From Fibrobacterota bacterium (GTDB lineage Bacteria > Fibrobacterota > Chitinivibrionia > Chitinivibrionales > JANQEN01), in contig JAUXBV010000320.1 of NCBI GenBank assembly GCA_030619215.1, positions 1 to 5,098 on the forward strand: a DNA stretch of 5,098 bases. Direction: 5' to 3'. Under the pieces are notes generated by a model that saw nothing but the letters and a program-made list of their open reading frames with translations, had not been told where the DNA came from and did no database searches. The position numbers and the translations under genes were made by a program. This document shows, piece after piece, positions 1 to 3,641 of the stretch (its first letter is position 1; the number at the start of each line of letters is the position of its first letter).

Positions 1-205
1 GGGCATCTATTGAGTTTTTCAACTCTTCTACATATTTAATTATTGAATCAAATTCAGCAGAAAAGAGGTCAAATCTAATTTCAAATAATACAGCTCCTTT
101 TTCCTTACATCCCTTTAACGTCTCAACAGGTATAAAGTCATTAACAACGGCAACGATCCGGGGAACCTTGCCCAACTCAACATTTCCTATTTTTACATTT
201 CCCAT
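1..205 (-). CDS. aroD: Type I 3-dehydroquinate dehydratase, N-terminal part (runs off left edge)
   Basis: Catalyses dehydration of 3-dehydroquinate to 3-dehydroshikimate in the cytoplasmic shikimate pathway through a Schiff-base lysine (class I aldolase-type barrel). Only the first 68 codons are present, reading leftwards from an ATG at 205-203. The first beta strand PRIVAVV (residues 15-21) is followed by LFEIRFDLF (about 40-48). The Glu-x-Arg-x-Asp pattern (E42, R44, D46) is the substrate-binding signature of type I enzymes. The Schiff-base Lys and catalytic His lie outside the window. A GGAGAG Shine-Dalgarno sequence (215-220) sits about 9 nt before the ATG, inside the end of the upstream SPL-family gene, whose stop codon is only 2 nt from this start. 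The two genes are therefore very probably co-transcribed and perhaps translationally coupled. The assignment rests on one motif and N-terminal resemblance, but the motif is specific. Confidence 0.85.
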   Translation of the reverse strand, partial: MGNVKIGNVELGKVPRIVAVVNDFIPVETLKGCKEKGAVLFEIRFDLFSAEFDSIIKYVEELKNSIDA

Positions 206-207
206 TT

Positions 208-1212
208 TTAATTACTCTCCTCTCTCAATCCCAGCATAACTCTTGCACGTTCATCAAGATACTCTACCAGCCCGTTGGGAATCCTTTTCATCATACCGGC
301 TTCTTCCCATACATCCCGGCTTTCCATACATAAATATAATGTAGTAGCAGGGTAATATGTCTCAATAACTTCCTGCATTGCTTGATAAAACTCAACACGA
401 ATAGGGCGGAAATAGCGGTATTTCCTATCACTGCCCAAAACCATCTCCCCGCTAAATAAGGGCAGGTGCCTCTTATATTCTCTAAGTCTGTTTTTCAAAG
501 CCGGCATCGTCCGAAACCCACCAAGGCTCCACCATGCAATATTTGCAGGATCCTGTATCGTTGTAAAAATACGCTCCACAACAGATCGATACTCATCCTT
601 CCATTTAGGGTGCCAAATCATCGGATCAAAATGAAATGCAATCCAGAAGCCCATCTTTTCACATTGCTTAGCCGCTTCCAAACGCTCCTCCAGGGAAGCT
701 GTCCCTTTTTCATGCCATTCAATTGCATGAGGTGTATTCATGGAAAAACCGATAACAACTTTCTCCGGCTTATCGATATTTTTCAATGGGCCAATTGTCG
801 CGCTCTTTGTCTTAAACTCCACCAGGACATTCGAATATGGCTCCAATAATTCAGCAATTTTCTGTGATAATCCAAGTTTCTCTTCCAGGTATAAACTATC
901 GCCAAACTCACCGGTACCGAAACGAATGACCCCTTTCCATTCTCCAATTCCCTGTTCCACTTCTTTTACAAGGTCATCAAAATTCTCATACAATACCTGA
1001 TACTGGTGATCGTAATATTCCTGAAGGACGCAATAGCTGCAGTACATACCACAGCCTGTAAGCGGTGTCAATATCTGATAACCGCAGCAGAAATATCCTG
1101 CCCCTGTTCCGGGACAGGGTTTCCAGAATCGGCCGCTGTTAATTTTTGTAACCAGTTTATTGCGCTCTTCAACTATTTCATCAGGAATATCAGAAATACT
1201 ATTGTATAGCAT
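208..1212 (-). CDS. Spore photoproduct lyase (SPL)-family radical SAM protein, probably not a true SP lyase
   Basis: A 334-residue cytoplasmic protein. Residues 31-43 (KPCPGTGAGYFCC) and the CX3CX2C cluster motif at C54/C58/C61 (CGMYCSYC, then VLQEYY) are typical of the SplB family of [4Fe-4S]/S-adenosylmethionine enzymes. SplB repairs the thymine spore photoproduct in DNA of dormant spores. The length matches the family. Two residues differ from the B. subtilis enzyme in an alignment made by eye. The hydrogen-donor Cys141 falls on Glu102 (in RFGTGEFGDSL, residues 97-107), and the catalytic Tyr just after the third cluster Cys is Val62; the Tyr just before it is kept (Y60). The protein therefore probably belongs to the widespread SPL-like subgroup found in non-sporulating anaerobes, whose substrate is unknown. 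The start is ATG at 1212 with a weak ribosome site (GGAT, about 5-8 nt upstream). It is the first gene of a unit with aroD. Confidence 0.85.
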   Translation of the reverse strand: MLYNSISDIPDEIVEERNKLVTKINSGRFWKPCPGTGAGYFCCGYQILTPLTGCGMYCSYCVLQEYYDHQYQVLYENFDDLVKEVEQGIGEWKGVIRFGTGEFGDSLYLEEKLGLSQKIAELLEPYSNVLVEFKTKSATIGPLKNIDKPEKVVIGFSMNTPHAIEWHEKGTASLEERLEAAKQCEKMGFWIAFHFDPMIWHPKWKDEYRSVVERIFTTIQDPANIAWWSLGGFRTMPALKNRLREYKRHLPLFSGEMVLGSDRKYRYFRPIRVEFYQAMQEVIETYYPATTLYLCMESRDVWEEAGMMKRIPNGLVEYLDERARVMLGLREESN

Positions 1213-1299
1213 ATATTATCCAATCTTTCGCACTCAAAAATAGTTCACGTGGAAAAATGTTTACAAAGACTTTTAATAAGACCAGCGTATGTTTGTGAT

Positions 1300-1381
1300 T
1301 TAGATTCTCTGTCTGAATTATTTGCCCCCTGAAGGGGACTTCGCGTTTTTTGCGTAGATAATTCAGGCTTAGAGAATCTTA
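1300..1381. repeat. Long imperfect inverted repeat with internal hairpins (possible MITE-like element)
   Basis: The arms are AGATTCTCT (1302-1310) against AGAGAATCT (1371-1379) and CTGAATTAT (1313-1321) against ATAATTCAG (1358-1366). They are separated by short unpaired bases (GT on the left, GCTT on the right), giving 18 paired positions. The loop contains two smaller hairpins: CCCC-TGAA-GGGG (1326-1337) and CGC-(7 nt)-GCG (1342-1354). The whole can fold as a cloverleaf-like branched structure in RNA or a cruciform in DNA. TTA occurs directly outside both arms (1300-1302 and 1379-1381), which could be a 3-bp target duplication, though the first and last arm bases overlap it. There is no T-run after either arm, so it does not look like an intrinsic terminator. 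A small non-autonomous mobile element or an unknown structured RNA fits best. The pairing is seen directly; the function is unknown. Confidence 0.6.
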
Positions 1382-1406
1382 TCCTAATGTAAAAACAAAA
1401 AGGTTA

Positions 1407-1466
1407 GAGGACTAAAGTCTCCTGCGTCGCTGCGCTTTGCTGGACTATAGCAGCTCTGCTGGATTA
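1407..1466 (+). other. Self-complementary leader segment with mutually exclusive pairings
   Basis: GGACTA occurs twice (1409-1414 and 1442-1447), and AGTCTCC (1416-1422) between the copies can pair with either one if a single base is bulged. A third hairpin, CAGC-TCT-GCTG, lies at 1451-1461. The segment lies 71-130 nt upstream of the DUF1573 start and could be part of its 5' leader. No known riboswitch class is recognised and no T-run follows, so a regulatory role is only a possibility. It may equally be a repeat remnant associated with the neighbouring inverted repeat. Confidence 0.25.
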
Positions 1467-1536
1467 GAATAGTAAATAAAATACACTGTCATAATATATT
1501 TTTTAGCTGCATTTTTTATTTAATGAAAATATTATT

Positions 1537-2286
1537 ATGAAGAATTGTATTAAAAAACCGGTGTTTCTTACTCTGTCCTGCCTCACGATTTTTGCAGCCT
1601 GTACTTATGCAGCACCCATCATAGAGGTGGATACTCAGCATGTAGATATGGGAAGTATCAGAGAGGGTAAGGTTAAGAGAGTAAGGCACGTATTTAAAAT
1701 ATTTAATAAGGGTGATGAGCCGCTGATCATCAGTAAAGTTAAGGCCGGGTGAGGATGCACCGTGGTCGAATATGATTCGGTCATTCCTCCTGGTCAGGCA
1801 GGAAAACTTACCCAGCAAATAAAACTCAATAAGGTAAGAAGCGGTACATTTACAAAAAGTGTCACAGTAACTTCAAATGCAAAAAATATCCAAAATCTGC
1901 GCTTAAGCATAACGGCAAAAATCTTAACCGATATTCACCTGTCCCACAGGTTTATACATTTAAAACCTGATACAAATGGTAAATTTGTCGGACATATTAC
2001 AATGAGCACCGAAAAAAAAGATTTCAAAATAAAAGAAATAACGTTTGGACAAAAGAAAAAAAAGGATGCTCCGGAGTGGCAGCTTGCGGATGATATTTTA
2101 CTTAATCATACAGTGACCTGTTCTGATTCTACTGACGGAGACGGCTATTTTACCTATTCACTGAACTTTTCATGCAACATTTCACCTCCACCGGAAATAT
2201 TATCAGGTAGTTTTATTTTTAAAACAAACCACCCGAAAAGAGAGACTATTAAACTCAGAGGAATGATTAATCCCAAGAAAAACTAA
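1537..2286 (+). CDS. Exported DUF1573-domain selenoprotein (in-frame UGA read as Sec72)
   Basis: The gene reads as one 249-residue protein if the TGA at 1750-1752 is decoded as selenocysteine. Residues 1-25 form a signal peptide: lysines at 2, 6 and 7, a hydrophobic core PVFLTLSCLTIFAAC, and probable cleavage after TYA. FAAC at 19-22 could alternatively be a weak lipobox. The mature part has the Ig-like DUF1573 fold, with FKIFNKGDEPLIISKVKAG, then Sec72-Gly-Cys74-Thr, then VVEYDSVIPPGQAGKL (76-91). Family members normally have Cys-Gly-Cys-Thr here, so the TGA replaces exactly the first motif Cys. Conserved sequence continues to TAA at 2284-2286, with a further beta-rich region from about 130. 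No in-frame TGA occurs in the other genes, so genome-wide reassignment is unlikely. The likely role is thiol/selenol redox chemistry outside the cytoplasmic membrane; the substrate is unknown. ATG 1537 has no clear Shine-Dalgarno sequence. The main alternative is a nonsense mutation or sequencing error. The radical SAM gene follows after 62 nt. Confidence 0.8.
1750..1789 (+). promoter_or_regulatory. Candidate bacterial SECIS element at the UGA-Sec codon
   Basis: A stem-loop begins at the UGA itself. The lower stem pairs 1751-1755 (GAGGA, including the last two bases of the UGA) with 1785-1789 (UCCUC), 5 bp. After a 6-nt unpaired 5' side (1756-1761), the upper stem pairs 1762-1770 with 1776-1784, 9 bp including three G-U wobbles, and closes a UAUGA loop at 1771-1775. 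The apical loop begins 18 nt after the UGA, within the spacing expected for SelB-bound bacterial SECIS elements. The usual preference for a G in the first two loop bases is not met (the G is fourth), so the match is good in architecture but imperfect in sequence. An alternative pairing of ACCG (1759-1762) with CGGU (1778-1781) puts a G second in a larger, 15-nt loop. Confidence 0.6.
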
Positions 2287-2335
2287 GCTGATTGCTCACC
2301 CTTGTATTGTCAACCTTATCGACATTCACCAATCC

Positions 2336-2351
2336 AAAGGAGTAAACAATT
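2336..2351 (+). promoter_or_regulatory. Strong Shine-Dalgarno site that fixes an ATT start codon
   Basis: AAAGGAG (2336-2342) is followed, after 6 nt, by ATT (2349-2351). A TAA in the same frame at 2343-2345 shows that translation cannot begin further upstream. The first in-frame ATG (2397) has no purine-rich site at the right distance and would remove a conserved motif. AUU starts are rare and are best known from infC, where initiation factor 3 discriminates against them. Confidence 0.75.
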
Positions 2352-3290
2352 AAATTTGACCATCTTTTCGGACCGGTTCCATCCCGCAGGCTGGGTATGT
2401 CTTTAGGGGTGGATATTGTACCGTTAAAAACATGTACTCTAGACTGCGTGTATTGCGAATGTGGAGCAACATCCAATCATACCCTTGAAAGAAGAGAATA
2501 TGTTAGGACAGATGTAATTATTGACGAACTGGACAGGCTTCTGGAAAAAGCCTCTTCTATTGATATTGATGTCATTACTTTTGCCGGCGGAGGAGAGCCG
2601 ACTCTCAATACAGCTTTGGATAAAATAATAAACCATTTGAAATCAACTTATCCGCAATATAAAATCGCCCTATTGACGAACAGCACATTATTTCACCTTA
2701 AAGAAGTCCGACAGGTTATCATGCCCCTTGATTATGTCCTTCCCTCTATTGACGCGGTTTCACAAGCAGTATTTGAAAAGATAAACAACCCGGTAACCGG
2801 GTTGAAGAACAGCACCGTTATCAAAGGTCTTGAAACATTTGCAAAAGAATACAGCGGAACACTTTGGGTTGAAGTTTTTATAGTCCCGGGTATAAATGAC
2901 ACTGAAAACGAATTAATTAAAATTAAAGAGGTACTGGAAGAGATAAATCCTACCCGAGTTCAGATAAACACCCTTGATAGACCTGGAACCTTTATGTGGG
3001 TTGAGCCTGCAACCGTTGAAAGACTGAATCAAATCGCAAATTTCTTTTTACCTTTACCTGTAGAAATTATTAGTAGAAAGTTTCAAAACCTTCACTTAAG
3101 TTCTGAAAATCCCAAAAATATTGAGAGCCTTTTTACCACATTAAAAAGACGCCCTCTGACAATAGAAGATCTGGCTGCGGCACTGAAAAAAAGTATTAAT
3201 GAAACTCAAGTCCTTGTTAAAGGTCTTATGTTTAAAAAGATATTGTCTTCTGAAGATGTAGGGGGGAAAGTTTTCTATAAAGTCTTATAA
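2349..3290 (+). CDS. Radical SAM protein of the COG0731 type with C-terminal winged-helix-like region
   Basis: 313 residues from the ATT at 2349, or 297 from the ATG at 2397. The longer form begins with KFDHLFGPVPSRRLG (residues 2-16), the conserved N-terminus of this family, followed by LGVDIVPLKTC and the [4Fe-4S]-binding CX3CX2C motif (C29, C33, C36 in CTLDCVYC, with an extra Cys at 38). FAGGGEPTLN (about 78-87) is the SAM-binding glycine-rich motif, and later strands such as KIALLTNST and LWVEVFIVPGIND complete the partial TIM barrel. The last 45 or so residues (RRPLTIEDLAAALKKSINET and on) resemble a small winged helix. The family is often labelled wyosine-related because of distant similarity to Taw1, but its bacterial members have no established substrate. 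It lies 62 nt after the DUF1573 gene on the same strand, so co-transcription is plausible. A shortened protein from the ATG would lose the conserved motif, which argues against that start. Confidence 0.85.
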   Translation: MKFDHLFGPVPSRRLGMSLGVDIVPLKTCTLDCVYCECGATSNHTLERREYVRTDVIIDELDRLLEKASSIDIDVITFAGGGEPTLNTALDKIINHLKSTYPQYKIALLTNSTLFHLKEVRQVIMPLDYVLPSIDAVSQAVFEKINNPVTGLKNSTVIKGLETFAKEYSGTLWVEVFIVPGINDTENELIKIKEVLEEINPTRVQINTLDRPGTFMWVEPATVERLNQIANFFLPLPVEIISRKFQNLHLSSENPKNIESLFTTLKRRPLTIEDLAAALKKSINETQVLVKGLMFKKILSSEDVGGKVFYKVL

Positions 3291-3311
3291 CGATTGTATC
3301 AGCGTTTTTTT
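3289..3311 (+). terminator. Weak candidate intrinsic terminator
   Basis: Immediately after the radical SAM stop codon, a short imperfect hairpin (AACGAT, loop TGT, ATC, then GTT with three bulged bases) runs into seven T residues (3305-3311). The stem is short and AT-rich, so termination would be inefficient. The T-run and its position are the main support. Confidence 0.3.
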
Positions 3312-3322
3312 AGTATTCGTTG

Positions 3323-3337
3323 CATAAACTTGTTATG
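3323..3337. repeat. Short inverted repeat (5-bp arms)
   Basis: CATAA (3323-3327) and TTATG (3333-3337) form a small hairpin between the radical SAM stop and the 3' end of the PIN-domain remnant. It could contribute to transcription ending in either direction, but five AT-rich pairs may occur by chance. Confidence 0.2.
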
Positions 3338-3348
3338 TATGAATTGAT

Positions 3349-3534
3349 TTACGAACAAGGATTAATAGCAATAATTCCACCATAATTCTGTTTATGGTTA
3401 AAATCTTCACTCCAGAGTACCTGTGCTTTTGCATGCTTTGCAGCTGCAAGAATCAGTGTATCCCAGTAAGATATCTTCCATCGTTCTTTTTGACGAATTC
3501 CTTCTCTGAGAAGTAACGCGTCGTGATTATAATA
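3349..3534 (-). pseudogene. Remnant of a PIN-domain (VapC-like) toxin, C-terminal half only
   Basis: Reading leftwards, 61 codons lie between an in-frame stop at 3535-3537 and TAA at 3349-3351. The sequence contains ISYWDTLILAAAKHA, then VLWSEDFNH, then YGGIIAINP. This is the usual end of PIN-domain ribonucleases: an acidic metal ligand in (S/D)xxDxxI, the SED.NH strand, and a terminal 'v.NP' strand. Full-length PIN proteins are about 130 residues. The N-terminal half with the first catalytic Asp (VDTNVL-type motif) is absent from all frames upstream, and there is no start codon with a ribosome site. No antitoxin gene is visible. An AAAAAAAGGAG-like purine run on this strand (about 3547-3557) has no usable start after it. 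This looks like debris from a deleted toxin-antitoxin locus, not a functional gene. Confidence 0.7.
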
Positions 3535-3580
3535 TTATAGACACACTCCTTTTTTTAATGATTTTTCCTAAATATTCCGA

Positions 3581-3597
3581 TATACTTATAGAGTATA
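3581..3597. promoter_or_regulatory. AT-rich inverted repeat upstream of the barrel gene (possible promoter/operator)
   Basis: TATACT (3581-3586) and AGTATA (3592-3597) form an inverted repeat with a 5-nt spacer, 42 nt before the GTG start of the barrel gene. Each arm also resembles a -10 box (TATACT reading right, and TATACT again reading left on the other strand). No clear -35 box accompanies them, so this is a weak call in an AT-rich stretch. Confidence 0.25.
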
Positions 3598-3624
3598 GAA
3601 CATTAATATTATTACAATTATGAC

Positions 3625-3641
3625 AGAAGGCATTCTGAGTG
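3625..3641 (+). promoter_or_regulatory. Ribosome binding site deciding a GTG start
   Basis: AGAAGG (3625-3630) lies 8 nt before GTG (3639-3641). The codon just before the GTG is an in-frame TGA (3636-3638), so no longer reading is possible. The residues that follow immediately form a signal peptide, which supports this start over any later ATG; the first in-frame ATG is at residue 63, inside the barrel. Confidence 0.75.

Larger units (their letters stand above)
1213..1536. other. Divergent intergenic region, structured, no gene found
   Basis: This 324-bp stretch separates the minus-strand SPL-family gene from the plus-strand DUF1573 gene, so it must carry promoters for both directions. No convincing -35/-10 pair stands out. 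Possible -10-like boxes are the GATAAT reading towards the SPL-family gene just upstream of 1212 and CATAAT/TATATT at 1490-1500 reading towards the DUF1573 gene. CACGTG (1246-1251) is a short palindrome. I found no protein-like reading frame or tRNA. The main content is the inverted repeat at 1300-1381 and the self-complementary block at 1407-1466, listed separately. Confidence 0.5.

Noticed and set aside
466..1209. Plus-strand ORFs antisense to the SPL-family gene
   Set aside because: They mirror a clearly conserved radical SAM gene and their translations are low-complexity shadows.
1300..1381. Intrinsic terminator between the divergent genes
   Set aside because: Both flanking genes are transcribed away from it and no T-run follows either arm.
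1516..1818. Minus-strand 100-codon ORF across the UGA site
   Set aside because: It is antisense to the DUF1573 gene and has no recognisable features.
1762..2286. A separate gene beginning at GTG 1762
   Set aside because: It begins in the middle of the conserved DUF1573 motif, has no ribosome site or signal peptide, and is in frame with the upstream signal-peptide half; it is the post-UGA part of one protein.
1537..2286. TGA as Trp or Gly in an alternative genetic code
   Set aside because: The other protein-coding genes contain no in-frame TGA, and the affected position is a family Cys, which fits Sec better than Trp or Gly.
2267..2636. Minus-strand ORFs over the start of the COG0731 radical SAM gene
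   Set aside because: They are antisense to conserved motifs and have no family resemblance.
3300..3360. Integron attC-like site (TTCGT/ACGAA and CATAA/TTATG pairs)
   Set aside because: The arms are too short, and the paired core sites and cassette organisation are missing.
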